Source: Thiodiazotropha sp040506975 (lineage in GTDB: Bacteria > Pseudomonadota > Gammaproteobacteria > Chromatiales > Chromatiaceae). From it: a stretch of DNA of 64,000 nucleotides. The translations under genes and the position numbers were made by a program. Positions 9,097 through 17,471 of this stretch are shown here, piece after piece. Position 1 is the first letter of the stretch, and each line of letters opens with the position of its first letter. Below the pieces are notes generated by a model, which did no database searches, was not told the origin of the DNA, and was given only the letters and a program-made list of their open reading frames with translations. The DNA is taken from contig OZ242974.1 in the NCBI GenBank assembly GCA_965211775.1, forward strand, positions 4,588,001 to 4,652,000. The letters are read 5' to 3'.

Positions 9097-9222
9097 TTAG
9101 CTATTGTGCTTTTCGGCGTCACTCTTCATGAGGCTTTTTATCTTAAATGAAAGAAAGACGAAAATAACTATGGCTATAACCACAGTTGCAATCGAACCCC
9201 AGAATACTGCATCTCCGTTCAT
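9097..9222 (-). CDS. Small single-span membrane protein downstream of ccoP
   Basis: 41-codon gene encoding MNGDAVFWGSIATVVIAIV followed by a short basic/acidic tail. One membrane helix covers about residues 7-27. AGGGG stands seven bases before the ATG, and the gene ends just ahead of the operon terminator, which supports a real product. Its size and layout resemble other tiny proteins that accompany haem-copper oxidases (for example CydX or DUF3149-type proteins), but I cannot place it in a family. It may be an extra oxidase subunit or assembly factor. Confidence 0.7.
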   Translation of the reverse strand: MNGDAVFWGSIATVVIAIVIFVFLSFKIKSLMKSDAEKHNS

Positions 9223-9320
9223 AGCAATCCCCTAACTCTTCTAAGACCCCATGCAACTTCCTGCTACACAGGGTCATGGTGGAAAAAACGCCTATTCAGT
9301 AGATAATTATCCAATCTTAT

Positions 9321-10172
9321 CTACTGGCCGCCACCGAGCTTGTGTACAAAAACAGCCAGCTTCTTGATGTCATCCGCTGACAATCTATCACCGAATTTCG
9401 GCATAACGGCTTCACGCGATTTCGGCTCGGTAGCATCGTTCACGCCATACTTGATGGTGTAGTTAATGCTTTCCAATAGGCTTTCACCCTCACTAGGGGC
9501 AAAGCGATATATACCATCGGTCAGGTTTGCCGAACCCAGCACAGCCATACCTTTGCCGTCCATGCCATGGCAAGCAGTACAGCCCTTTTGGGTAAAGTTG
9601 GGATCTGACGTCGGATCACCCGCCTCGATCGCCTTTGACAGGCTATCGATTTCAGCATCCGACAAGGTCTTGCCATGTGCCGTCATGATGCCTTTTCGAC
9701 CCATAGCGATGGTCTGTTCAATGTTCTCAATGGCTCCACCATAGAGCCAATCATCGTCAGCGAGTACAGGGTAGCCGGGGCCACCCTGACCACCGCCACC
9801 ATGACAGGCGGCACAGTTGTCGCCAAACAGCACCTTGGCTGAAGCCTCCGCATATTGAGAAAGACCAGGTGCAGCCAAAATCTCCTTGGCCGACATGCCT
9901 TTTATCTGAGTCTCGAATTCGGCACGGATCGCTTCCACCTCATCGACACCCTTGATGTACTCATCCATCTGAGTCCAGCCCATGAGACCTTTGTTCGACT
10001 CATGGCCTACTGGCCACATGGGGTAGAGAACACCGTAAACGACCCACCAGATCACCGAGGCCCAGAAGGCCAGCATCCACCAACGCGGTGGGTGATTGGT
10101 CAACTCCCGGAGGTTGTCGTCCCACACGTGCCCGGTATTGTTTTCACCCGGAAAGGAATTGTTATCCGCCAT
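9321..10172 (-). CDS. ccoP: cbb3-type cytochrome c oxidase subunit III (dihaem CcoP)
   Basis: Dihaem cytochrome c subunit that takes electrons from soluble cytochromes. 283 residues: an N-terminal helix around residues 31-50 (WWMLAFWASVIWW), then two c-type haem sites, CAACH at 120-124 and CTACH at 198-202. The start MADNNSFPGENNTGHVWD is the family form; an ATG ten codons upstream exists but is less likely. It overlaps ccoQ by 11 bases. It is followed by a small membrane protein gene and a terminator. Confidence 0.96.
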   Translation of the reverse strand: MADNNSFPGENNTGHVWDDNLRELTNHPPRWWMLAFWASVIWWVVYGVLYPMWPVGHESNKGLMGWTQMDEYIKGVDEVEAIRAEFETQIKGMSAKEILAAPGLSQYAEASAKVLFGDNCAACHGGGGQGGPGYPVLADDDWLYGGAIENIEQTIAMGRKGIMTAHGKTLSDAEIDSLSKAIEAGDPTSDPNFTQKGCTACHGMDGKGMAVLGSANLTDGIYRFAPSEGESLLESINYTIKYGVNDATEPKSREAVMPKFGDRLSADDIKKLAVFVHKLGGGQ

Positions 10173-10332
10173 TTTTCTCTCCGCTATCAATTGCATCATC
10201 ATCCATCGGGATAAAGCGGTTCTTCTCCAGCTTGTCCCGATTTTTCGGACGTAAGGCGTAGAAATAAACGCCTACCATGAGTATGAAGGTGACCACCGTC
10301 ATGATCAGGCCTACCCAATCACTGGTGGTCAT
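10162..10332 (-). CDS. ccoQ: cbb3-type cytochrome oxidase subunit CcoQ
   Basis: 56-residue single-helix subunit that stabilises the CcoP-CcoNO interaction. After the helix it has YALRPKNRDKLEKNRFIPMDDD, written here only as the YALRPKNRD and FIPMDDD landmarks of the family. I took the ATG at 10332 with GGGAGG close upstream; a GTG at 10374, overlapping the ccoO stop, would add 14 residues. The gene overlaps ccoP at its end. Its position between ccoO and ccoP is the standard one. Confidence 0.88.
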   Translation of the reverse strand: MTTSDWVGLIMTVVTFILMVGVYFYALRPKNRDKLEKNRFIPMDDDAIDSGEKNGG

Positions 10333-10366
10333 AGCCTCCCAATCAGTTTGAAAATGCTCGATGAAA

Positions 10367-11080
10367 CTACTCACGATAGACCTTGTTCTCGTCAAGCTTT
10401 GCCATGGTCCCCAAGACCTGCAGGTATGCCACCATCGCATCCTCTTCAGTCTTGCCCACCAGTTCGCCGTTGGCACTGGCGATATCTTCGTCGGTGTATG
10501 GGACACCCAGCAATTTCATAACCGAGAACCGCTCCGCCATATCCTTGCCCTCGACCAAATTATCTTTCAGCCATGGATAGTTGGGCATAACAGACTCCGG
10601 TACAACTGATCGCGGTGCGCGCAGATGCTTACGTTGCCAGTCATCGGAATATTTACCGCCGAGTCTGGCGAAGTCAGGACCGGTACGCTTGGATCCCCAT
10701 TGAAAGGGATGGTCGTACATGGATTCTGATGCCAGAGAGTAGTGGCCGTAACGCTCTTTCTCATCACGGAAAGGACGGACCATCTGTGAGTGGCAGGTGT
10801 AGCAACCTTCTCTCTGATAGATGTCGCGACCCGCCAGCTCAAGAGCGGTATAGGGACGCACGCCGTCACCGGGTTTATGGTCATGGAGTGTCTGACCGGG
10901 CTGACGTTGCCAGACCAGTTCAGGTGCAGCATTGTGCTCCATGGTGGACTTCATAGTAAACAGCGGTACGATCTCGACGATACCGCCCACGGTAAGAGAC
11001 AAAGCCAGGATAAGCAGAAGCAACCAAACGTTCTTCTCCATCTTCTTCTGGAAGCCTGTTGATTGGTTTTCATTCGCCAT
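10367..11080 (-). CDS. ccoO: cbb3-type cytochrome c oxidase subunit II (monohaem CcoO)
   Basis: 237-residue monohaem cytochrome c subunit. One N-terminal helix (residues ~18-41), then the haem site CYTCH at 93-97 in the family context REGCYTCHSQMVRPF, followed by RYGHYS and the KRTGPDFARLGGKYSD region; the distal ligand is expected from the VMPNYPWL region. It lies 20 bases downstream of ccoN and just upstream of ccoQ. Length and motif order match the family closely. Confidence 0.97.
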   Translation of the reverse strand: MANENQSTGFQKKMEKNVWLLLLILALSLTVGGIVEIVPLFTMKSTMEHNAAPELVWQRQPGQTLHDHKPGDGVRPYTALELAGRDIYQREGCYTCHSQMVRPFRDEKERYGHYSLASESMYDHPFQWGSKRTGPDFARLGGKYSDDWQRKHLRAPRSVVPESVMPNYPWLKDNLVEGKDMAERFSVMKLLGVPYTDEDIASANGELVGKTEEDAMVAYLQVLGTMAKLDENKVYRE

Positions 11081-11100
11081 TTTGCGAAACCCCCTTATAA

Positions 11101-12534
11101 TTAAGCAGTTGCCGCAGCGGTACGTGCTTGCTGCAGGCTACCTTCACTGGATGCTTTAGCAACGGTCATCAGGACGTTGATCAACATCATCAATGCACCA
11201 AGCAGGAAGATCGCACCACCCACCGTACGCATGGCGTAGTATGGATGCATGGCTTCAACAGACTCAGCAAAGGTGTAGGCCAGAGTGCCGTACTCATCAT
11301 AGGCACGCCACATCAAGCCCTGCATGATACCGGATACCCACATCGCGACGATGTAGATGACCGCACCGATGGTGGCGGTCCAGAAATGTGCGTTGATCAG
11401 TTTCATGGACCACATTTCGGTGTGGAAGGTACGCATCATCAGATGATAGATGGCGCCGATAGCGACCATGGCCACCCAACCCAGGGCACCTGAATGCACA
11501 TGACCGACTGTCCAGTCGGTGTAGTGGGAGAGCGCGTTCACGGTCTTCAGAGACATGACCGGTCCTTCGAAGGTGGACATGGCGTAGAAGGCCAGGGACA
11601 TGATCATGAAACGCAGGATGTAGTCTGTGCGCAGTTTATCCCAGGCTCCGGAAAGGGTCATCATGCCGTTCACGGCACCACCCCAGGACGGAATGATCAT
11701 TGCCAGTGATACCGCGGCGCCCAGGGAGCCGGCCCAATCAGGAAGCGCGGTGTATTGCAGATGGTGTGAACCCAGCCATACGTAACCGAACATCAGCGCC
11801 CAAAAGTGGATCACGGAGAGACGGTAGGAGTAGACAGGGCGACCGGCCTGTTTGGGTACGAAGTAGTACATGATGCCCAAGAAGCCGGCGGTCAGGTAGA
11901 AGCCCACCGCATTATGTCCGTACCACCATTGAATCATCGCATCCTGAACGCCGGAAAAAGCTGAATAGGACTTGAACAGGTCAACCGGGACAGCCAGGCT
12001 GTTGACCACGTGGAGGTAGGTGATCATCACCATCATACCCAGGAAGAACCAGTTGGAGACATAGATATGCGATGTCTTGCGGGTCGCCATGGTCATGATG
12101 AAGTTGAATGAATAGACCAGCCAGACCACGGCGATTGCCAGGTCGATCGGCCACTCCAGCTCAGCGTACTCCTTTGCGGTGGTGATGCCGAGAGGTAGGG
12201 TGATCACTGCAGATACGATGATCAGGTTCCAGCCCCAAAAAGCGAACCAAGCCAGTTTGTCACTCCATAGCCGAACGCCGCAGGTGCGTTGAACGCTGTA
12301 GAACGAGGTTGCCATCAGTGCACATCCGCCGAAGGCGAAGATGACAGCATTGGTGTGAAGCGGACGTAGACGCCCGAAAGTGATGTACGGTAAATCGAAG
12401 TTTAGAAACGGCCATGCCAGTTCGGCGGCGATGTAAACACCCACCAATGCGCCTACGACAAGGTAGACTACGGCCATGACGGTAAACCAGCGTACGACTG
12501 CGAAGTTGTATTTCTGCTCGGCTGCGGAGTCCAT
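11101..12534 (-). CDS. ccoN: cbb3-type cytochrome c oxidase subunit I (CcoN)
   Basis: Catalytic subunit of the high-affinity terminal oxidase, 477 residues and about twelve membrane helices. Visible haem/CuB ligands are H60 (RPLHTNAV), the histidine of WWYGHNAVGF near 207 (CuB), the HH pair in GSHHLQYTALPDW, and the two histidines of TVGHVHSGALGW. First gene of ccoNOQP. About 155 bases upstream lies an IS1595 and beyond it an IS1380; they separate the gene from an FNR box that stood about 220 bases upstream before insertion. Confidence 0.97.
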   Translation of the reverse strand: MDSAAEQKYNFAVVRWFTVMAVVYLVVGALVGVYIAAELAWPFLNFDLPYITFGRLRPLHTNAVIFAFGGCALMATSFYSVQRTCGVRLWSDKLAWFAFWGWNLIIVSAVITLPLGITTAKEYAELEWPIDLAIAVVWLVYSFNFIMTMATRKTSHIYVSNWFFLGMMVMITYLHVVNSLAVPVDLFKSYSAFSGVQDAMIQWWYGHNAVGFYLTAGFLGIMYYFVPKQAGRPVYSYRLSVIHFWALMFGYVWLGSHHLQYTALPDWAGSLGAAVSLAMIIPSWGGAVNGMMTLSGAWDKLRTDYILRFMIMSLAFYAMSTFEGPVMSLKTVNALSHYTDWTVGHVHSGALGWVAMVAIGAIYHLMMRTFHTEMWSMKLINAHFWTATIGAVIYIVAMWVSGIMQGLMWRAYDEYGTLAYTFAESVEAMHPYYAMRTVGGAIFLLGALMMLINVLMTVAKASSEGSLQQARTAAATA

Positions 12535-12607
12535 GAACCCCCCTCATAAAACCAAATTGAACAAGACTTTAAAATTTGACTTTTCAGAAAAGCCCTACCA
12601 CTCCAAC

Positions 12608-12639
12608 TATGTCATATGCCACAATTGCAGCATGACATA
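12608..12639. promoter_or_regulatory. Inverted repeat upstream of ccoN
   Basis: TATGTCAT (12608-12615) and ATGACATA (12632-12639) form an exact 8-bp dyad with a 16-bp spacer, 74-105 bases upstream of the ccoN start and downstream of the IS1595. It could bind a dimeric regulator; the identity of that regulator is unknown. Confidence 0.4.
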
Positions 12640-12689
12640 TATCACTCTTAAATGACTCAGATGTCAATACGAACATTAGAAAAATCTAA

Positions 12690-13718
12690 CCTGATTACCC
12701 CTAAACCTCAGCCATTCTCAAGAGGCGATATGGCATAGGTGGAGTGCGAAGAGCGGCAAAAAGCAATCGTTCAATCATGGCGGGTAAATCGAAACGGCGG
12801 TTAAACCGATATTCGAACTCAGCAAGATAACGCGACACATGTTTATCTCGAATCGCATGAAAAGTACCCAACAGACTGTTTTTGACATTACCCAACATCG
12901 TGTTTACCCATTTGAAGCACGAATACTGGACACTTTGGCGCCCACCACCCGTCACCATGGGGTTATGATGGCAATCAGCGGTTGTCACGCCACTAAAGCA
13001 CCAAAGCCCATCGGTAAAGACTTCGCTGCCAGGCATCAAGCAGGAGCGGGCGTAGCGGGCGATTTCACGTTTGCGGAAGCCCCTTACACGACGCAGTTGA
13101 ATTTTCATGGGCCTGCCGTCCCGCGTCGTCTCAACAGCAGCTACGAAAGGGATTTTGTTGCGCGACCCACGACCACGCTTACCGGCTTGCTCGCCTCCGA
13201 GATAAGCATCATCCAATTCGATGCGACCGGCCAGTTTTTTTCCACGCTCACGTTCCATCATCACCTGCATCAACTTATGCTTGAGTCGCCAGGCCGTATT
13301 GTAGTTCACCCCGATTTCGCGGGAAAGTTGCAGCGCCGAGATACTTTTCTTGCGTTGGGTCAACAGATAGATCGCAAGAAACCACGTTCTCAGCGGCAGC
13401 TTGGTGCCATGGAAGATGCTGCCGGCGGTCAGGGAAGTCTGATGATGGCACTTGTGACATTGATATATCTGACGCTTTTTGAGTTCACAGCCTGTTGTGT
13501 TGCCGCACTCAGGGCAGACATAGCCCGTCGGCCAGCGCAAATCATACAATGTCTGTCGACACTGATCCTCGGTCCCATATTGTTCCAGAAAATCGTGCAA
13601 ACCAAGACCTTTTTGAAATTGAATAGTATTTCTCGGCATGATGAAATCCTCTTTTATTCAGTAGGTTCCATTATGCTTGCACCACAGGCTCAATAGCTGA
13701 GCCTCATGAGTAATCAGG
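12690..13718 (-). mobile_element. IS1595-type insertion sequence, copy 2 (intact)
   Basis: 1029-bp element, ends CCTGATTAC/GTAATCAGG, target duplication AAATCTAA at 12682-12689 and 13719-13726. It is inserted in the ccoN upstream region, in the same orientation as ccoN. The right target duplication was later used by the IS1380 at 13727. Confidence 0.95.
12701..13639 (-). CDS. IS1595 family (ISXO2-like) transposase
   Basis: Intact 312-residue transposase. The N-terminal zinc ribbon has cysteine pairs CPEC (about residue 39) and CHKC (about 60), then a helix-turn-helix-like region (SALQLSREIGVNYNTAWRLK, 20 residues) and the ISXO2 catalytic domain with DDAYLGG and VFTDGLWCF; the end carries LAEFEYRFNRR, typical of ISXO2-like proteins. 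It differs from the copy at 35136 by a Thr for Ala in CRQTLYD. It is a likely source of active transposase for the two defective copies. Confidence 0.93.
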   Translation of the reverse strand: MPRNTIQFQKGLGLHDFLEQYGTEDQCRQTLYDLRWPTGYVCPECGNTTGCELKKRQIYQCHKCHHQTSLTAGSIFHGTKLPLRTWFLAIYLLTQRKKSISALQLSREIGVNYNTAWRLKHKLMQVMMERERGKKLAGRIELDDAYLGGEQAGKRGRGSRNKIPFVAAVETTRDGRPMKIQLRRVRGFRKREIARYARSCLMPGSEVFTDGLWCFSGVTTADCHHNPMVTGGGRQSVQYSCFKWVNTMLGNVKNSLLGTFHAIRDKHVSRYLAEFEYRFNRRFDLPAMIERLLFAALRTPPMPYRLLRMAEV

Positions 13719-13726
13719 AAATCTAA

Positions 13727-15294
13727 CCCCAATATTTCACGCATTAAAAAGGCAAAATCCTGATACTTCGATATAATTCAGTTGCTTACACTGTAATCGA
13801 AAGGATTTTGCCTGTGACAAACTGTACCCAGACTGCCTTTGATTTTCCAGCCCTAAAACGCCGTAAGGTTCAAGCCGAGTTTTCCGGTGGCGATATCACC
13901 TCGGACGGCGGCGTGTTGCTGCTGCGTGAGATCGACAGGCGTCTGGGATTGCTCGAGGCGGTTGATGCGGTCATCCCCGACCCGCGAGATCCCCGCTATA
14001 TTGAACACAGCCAGTTGAGCCTGTTGCGCCAGCGAGTCTATGGGCTCTGCCTGGGTTATGAAGATCTGAACGACCATCAGACACTACGCACCGACCCGGC
14101 CCTACAGAGCTCGATCGAACGCGAGGAGGTACTGGGCAGCCAGTCGACACTTTGTCGGCTGGAGAACCGGGTCGATCGCCGGGTTGCCGTTGATGTCCAC
14201 AACCTACTGCTCGAGCAGTTCATTGCCTCATATGATGCACCACCCGATGAGCTGATCCTGGATTTCGACGCCACGGATGATCCGGTGCATGGCCGCCAGG
14301 AAGGCCGCTTCTTTCACGGCTACTACGATCACTACTGCTTCCTGCCCCTGTATGTCTTTTGTGGCGATCAACTGCTGGTGAGTTATCTGCGGCCCAGCCG
14401 GATCGATGCGCCCAAGCATGCCTGGGCGATTCTGGCGCTGTTGGTCAAACGCCTGCGCCGGGCTTGGCCTGAAGTGCGTATCATCTTTCGGGGCGATAGC
14501 GGCTTTTGCCGTCACCACATGCTCAGCTGGTGCGAGCGCAACGCTGTGGGCTATATCGTGGGCATCGCCAAGAATGACGCCTTGCTGCGGTGTATCCGTG
14601 AGCCCATGCAGTGGGTTGAGGAACTGGCGAAGCGAACCGGCATGAAGATGCGGGAATTCTTTCAGTTTCACTATGCCGCCAGCACCTGGAAGACGCGTCG
14701 CAAGGTGATCGCCAAACTGGAGGTCACCGACAAGGGGCCAAATCCACGCTTCATCGTCACCAACCTGGCCGGCGACAAACAGCGCCTTTACGATGACCTC
14801 TACTGCGCCCGTGGTGACATGGAGAACCGAATCAAGGAGCAGCAACTGGGGCTGTTCGCCGATCGCACCAGCGCGCATTACTGGTGGGCCAATCAGTTTC
14901 GTCTACTGCTGTCCAGTCTGGCCTATGTGCTGATGGAGGCCATCCGGCGCCTCGCGCTGAAGGGCACGGAACTGGCGCGTGCACAGATGACCACGATCCG
15001 GCTCAAACTGTTCAAGATCGGGGCGGTCATCATTCGCAACACGCGACGGATCCGCTTCCTGCTCTCCAGCACCTATCCCTATCAGGCGCTGTTTTTCCAG
15101 GTGGCGGCACGACTCAAGCCGGGATAGCCCGGCAGAGTGCTGCCCCGGCACGTTGATCAACAATGGGGGTAAGGGGGAGTCTGCCCGGAGGGTGGAAAAT
15201 CAGGGCTTGATAGAGGTTTGGTTCCCAGTGAGGGCAAACCATCCAAGCTTGGCCATATCACCGGCTAAATTTAAAAACGGATGAAACATGCGGG
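13727..15294 (+). mobile_element. IS1380-type insertion sequence, copy A
   Basis: 1568-bp element with imperfect ends CCCCAATATTTCA and, reversed, CCCGCATGTTTCA (10 of 13 match). The 4-bp target duplication CTAA lies at 13723-13726 and 15295-15298. It landed in the right-hand target duplication of the neighbouring IS1595. Confidence 0.93.
13814..15127 (+). CDS. IS1380 family transposase
   Basis: DDE transposase of ~437 residues. The catalytic residues are probably the aspartates of LILDFDATDDPVHG and IIFRGDSGFCR and the glutamate of MENRIKEQQLG. The frame can start at a TTG at 13808, but GTG at 13814 has AAAGGA eight bases upstream and is preferred. The end of the protein, AARLKPG, is followed by a hairpin-rich 3' end of the element. 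It is nearly identical to the other two copies in the window. Confidence 0.93.
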   Translation: MTNCTQTAFDFPALKRRKVQAEFSGGDITSDGGVLLLREIDRRLGLLEAVDAVIPDPRDPRYIEHSQLSLLRQRVYGLCLGYEDLNDHQTLRTDPALQSSIEREEVLGSQSTLCRLENRVDRRVAVDVHNLLLEQFIASYDAPPDELILDFDATDDPVHGRQEGRFFHGYYDHYCFLPLYVFCGDQLLVSYLRPSRIDAPKHAWAILALLVKRLRRAWPEVRIIFRGDSGFCRHHMLSWCERNAVGYIVGIAKNDALLRCIREPMQWVEELAKRTGMKMREFFQFHYAASTWKTRRKVIAKLEVTDKGPNPRFIVTNLAGDKQRLYDDLYCARGDMENRIKEQQLGLFADRTSAHYWWANQFRLLLSSLAYVLMEAIRRLALKGTELARAQMTTIRLKLFKIGAVIIRNTRRIRFLLSSTYPYQALFFQVAARLKPG

Positions 15295-15358
15295 CTAATG
15301 ACCTACTAACGCGATAAGGGATTGATGCAAAAAGAAATTTATAGGCTCATCATACAAA

Positions 15359-15372
15359 TTGACATAGATCAA
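15359..15372. promoter_or_regulatory. FNR/Anr-type binding site, now cut off from ccoN
   Basis: TTGACATAGATCAA matches the TTGAT-N4-ATCAA consensus at nine of ten positions. It lies beyond the fnr-like gene's 3' end and points, across IS1380 and IS1595, toward ccoN. Removing both insertions places it ~220 bases before the ccoN start. A possible -10 (TATAAA on the minus strand) lies 22 bases from its centre, closer than the usual FNR class II spacing. Confidence 0.65.
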
Positions 15373-15540
15373 CGAAAGTTGAAAAAAACACCATTTTTTG
15401 GTTGACCGAGTGTGGATGATACTAGAAACGAGATGTTTGGCTCAGTCACCGGAGCAGCCCAGAATGGCAGGACTATCTGCAAGCAGTCACACTGTGCTTT
15501 CATACCATCTGAGAATCCATGCTTTCGAGGATGGGATACT

Positions 15541-16284
15541 CTAACGGGAAGCTGCAACCTGCCGCAATCCATCCCAACTGAGCAGCATGAGACTCTGATT
15601 CCGCAGTTGGATCAATCCCTCTTTCTGAAACCTTGTCAGTACCCGGCTGACCGTTTCCCGCGCAAGACCAAGATAACTGGCCATATCGCTTCTTGACATG
15701 CCCAAATAGAGCCTATCTCCCCCCAGACCACGCAACGATGTACGCAGCGCCAAGGCGAGGATGAATGCTGCCAGACGCTGATCCGCGTTCTGCCGTATCA
15801 ATGAGGCGGTCTGGGAGTGATTCAATGCGACCTCCCTCCCAAGCATATCGATCAGCGCACGCTGTATGGCCTCGGTAGAGCGTCCGCTTTCAGTCAGCCG
15901 GCCAATGTCCAATACACATACTGATCCTGCCTCAAGTGCCCGTACCGAGTAGGAATAGTGTTGATTCGCCATCCCCTCGATCCCAATCAAATCACCAGGC
16001 AGATAGAAACCAACGACCCGTTCCTGCCGATTGAGATCGGGCACCATGGCTTTAAATGATCCCGATTTTACGGCATACACAGCCTTGAACAACTGCTCGG
16101 CACCGAACAGCATCTCCCCTTTCTTAACCGATTGCCGTCTCAACAGGATACCGGATGGCACACCGCTACCCGGCTCTGCATACTCCAGAACCTGACACAT
16201 GGGATCGAGGCCACATTCTCTGCATGCCACCTCGAGCTGGCCCTCCAGATTTCGGGTATCAATAAGGCAACAAGACTTTTGCAC
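15541..16284 (-). CDS. fnr: FNR-type oxygen-responsive transcription regulator
   Basis: 247-residue Crp/Fnr family protein. Cysteines C21, C24, C30 and C123 match in spacing the four [4Fe-4S] ligands of E. coli FNR. A cNMP-type beta-roll follows (GDLIGIEGM), then a C-terminal helix-turn-helix with recognition sequence ETVSRVLTRF, whose E-SR pattern goes with TTGAT half sites. Position next to an FNR box and the cbb3 operon suggests it controls ccoNOQP. It is downstream of rpoS, 51 bases away, and may be co-transcribed with it. Confidence 0.93.
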   Translation of the reverse strand: MQKSCCLIDTRNLEGQLEVACRECGLDPMCQVLEYAEPGSGVPSGILLRRQSVKKGEMLFGAEQLFKAVYAVKSGSFKAMVPDLNRQERVVGFYLPGDLIGIEGMANQHYSYSVRALEAGSVCVLDIGRLTESGRSTEAIQRALIDMLGREVALNHSQTASLIRQNADQRLAAFILALALRTSLRGLGGDRLYLGMSRSDMASYLGLARETVSRVLTRFQKEGLIQLRNQSLMLLSWDGLRQVAASR

Positions 16285-16335
16285 TGTTCAATTTATGCCG
16301 GATTTGAGTTTACGGTCACCCCGTCGCGAGGTTCA

Positions 16336-17346
16336 TCACTTAAAAATCGAATCTACCGAAAAACCATCTCTCTCCAGGATATCACGCAGGCGCCTGAGGG
16401 CATCCATCTGGATCTGTCTGACGCGTTCCCGGGTCACACCGAGTTTATTCGCCACCTGTTCAAGGGTGGAGTTTTCATAGCCGTGAAGACCAAAACGGCG
16501 TTCCACCACCTCTCGCTGTTTGTCGTTGAGTTTACTCAGCCACCGATCCAGATTGGCATTCAGCCCGTCATTCTGGATATCCACCGTCGGATCCATACTC
16601 TTCTCATCAGCAATGGTATCGAGTAATGGCTTGTCGGCATCCTTGCCGAATGGGGTATCCACGGAGGTCACACGCTCATTCAGCCCCAGCATGCGTTTGA
16701 CTTCATCGATCGGCCTGTCGAGAAGATCGGCGATCTCCTCTGAACTGGGTTCGTGATCAAGGGTCTGTGCGAGCTTTCTGGCGGCTCGCAGATAGACATT
16801 GATCTCTTTCACAACGTGGATCGGAAGACGGATCGTGCGTGTCTGATTCATGATCGCCCGCTCGATGGTTTGCCGAATCCACCATGTGGCGTAGGTTGAA
16901 AATCGGAAACCCCTTTCAGGATCAAACTTCTCCACTGCCCGAATCAACCCCAGGTTACCCTCCTCGATGAGATCAAGCAGTGCAAGCCCGCGATTCATGT
17001 AGCGACGAGCTATCTTCACTACCAGTCGGAGGTTGCTTTCGATCATGCGTTGCCTTGCCGGCTGATCGCCTTTTTGAGCCAGCCTGGCGTAGTAGACCTC
17101 CTCTTCTGCAGTGAGTAGTTTCGATATCCCTATTTCATTGAGATAGAGCCGGGTGGCATCCATCTGCGCATCGCCCGGTTCAGGTGATTTGATCTTCAAG
17201 ACATCACTGATATCTTCCTCGGCTTTCTGTTGTGCGATCTCTTCACTCTCATCCGCATCATCCGACAGGATGACGTCATCTTCCGCGAGATCGTCGATGA
17301 TCGGACTTTCATCCGAATCATCAGGCTCTACAGGACTTTTACTCAC
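16336..17346 (-). CDS. rpoS: RNA polymerase sigma factor RpoS
   Basis: Stationary-phase/general stress sigma factor, 336 residues. An acidic N-terminus precedes region 1.2 (DATRLYLNEIG), region 2 with the core-binding and -10 recognition helices (LLDLIEEGNLGLIRAVEKFD; RGFRFSTYATWWIRQ), region 3 and region 4 (VANKLGVTRERVRQIQ). Absence of a long region 1.1 and the nlpD-rpoS order distinguish it from RpoD. In sulfur oxidisers it could link starvation to energy metabolism, which is inference only. Confidence 0.96.
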   Translation of the reverse strand: MSKSPVEPDDSDESPIIDDLAEDDVILSDDADESEEIAQQKAEEDISDVLKIKSPEPGDAQMDATRLYLNEIGISKLLTAEEEVYYARLAQKGDQPARQRMIESNLRLVVKIARRYMNRGLALLDLIEEGNLGLIRAVEKFDPERGFRFSTYATWWIRQTIERAIMNQTRTIRLPIHVVKEINVYLRAARKLAQTLDHEPSSEEIADLLDRPIDEVKRMLGLNERVTSVDTPFGKDADKPLLDTIADEKSMDPTVDIQNDGLNANLDRWLSKLNDKQREVVERRFGLHGYENSTLEQVANKLGVTRERVRQIQMDALRRLRDILERDGFSVDSIFK

Positions 17347-17471
17347 CTCACATCTCCATCAACCAGGACACGCTTGTACCTCAGGCTCATCAGGGTTGTT
17401 TTCACAGCCGTGAATCCATTTCGAAGCATGCCCGAATCACCCTTAGCAAGTGTTACAGCCATCTTATCTAG

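Noticed and set aside
12839..13696. 285-codon plus-strand open frame opposite the IS1595 transposase (also at 35274 and shorter versions elsewhere)
   Set aside because: It lies antisense to the recognised zinc-ribbon/ISXO2 transposase and lacks any domain.
6355..13718. IS1595 copies 1 and 2 with ccoG-ccoN as a composite transposon
   Set aside because: Each IS has its own matching target duplication, showing separate insertions rather than one composite transposition.
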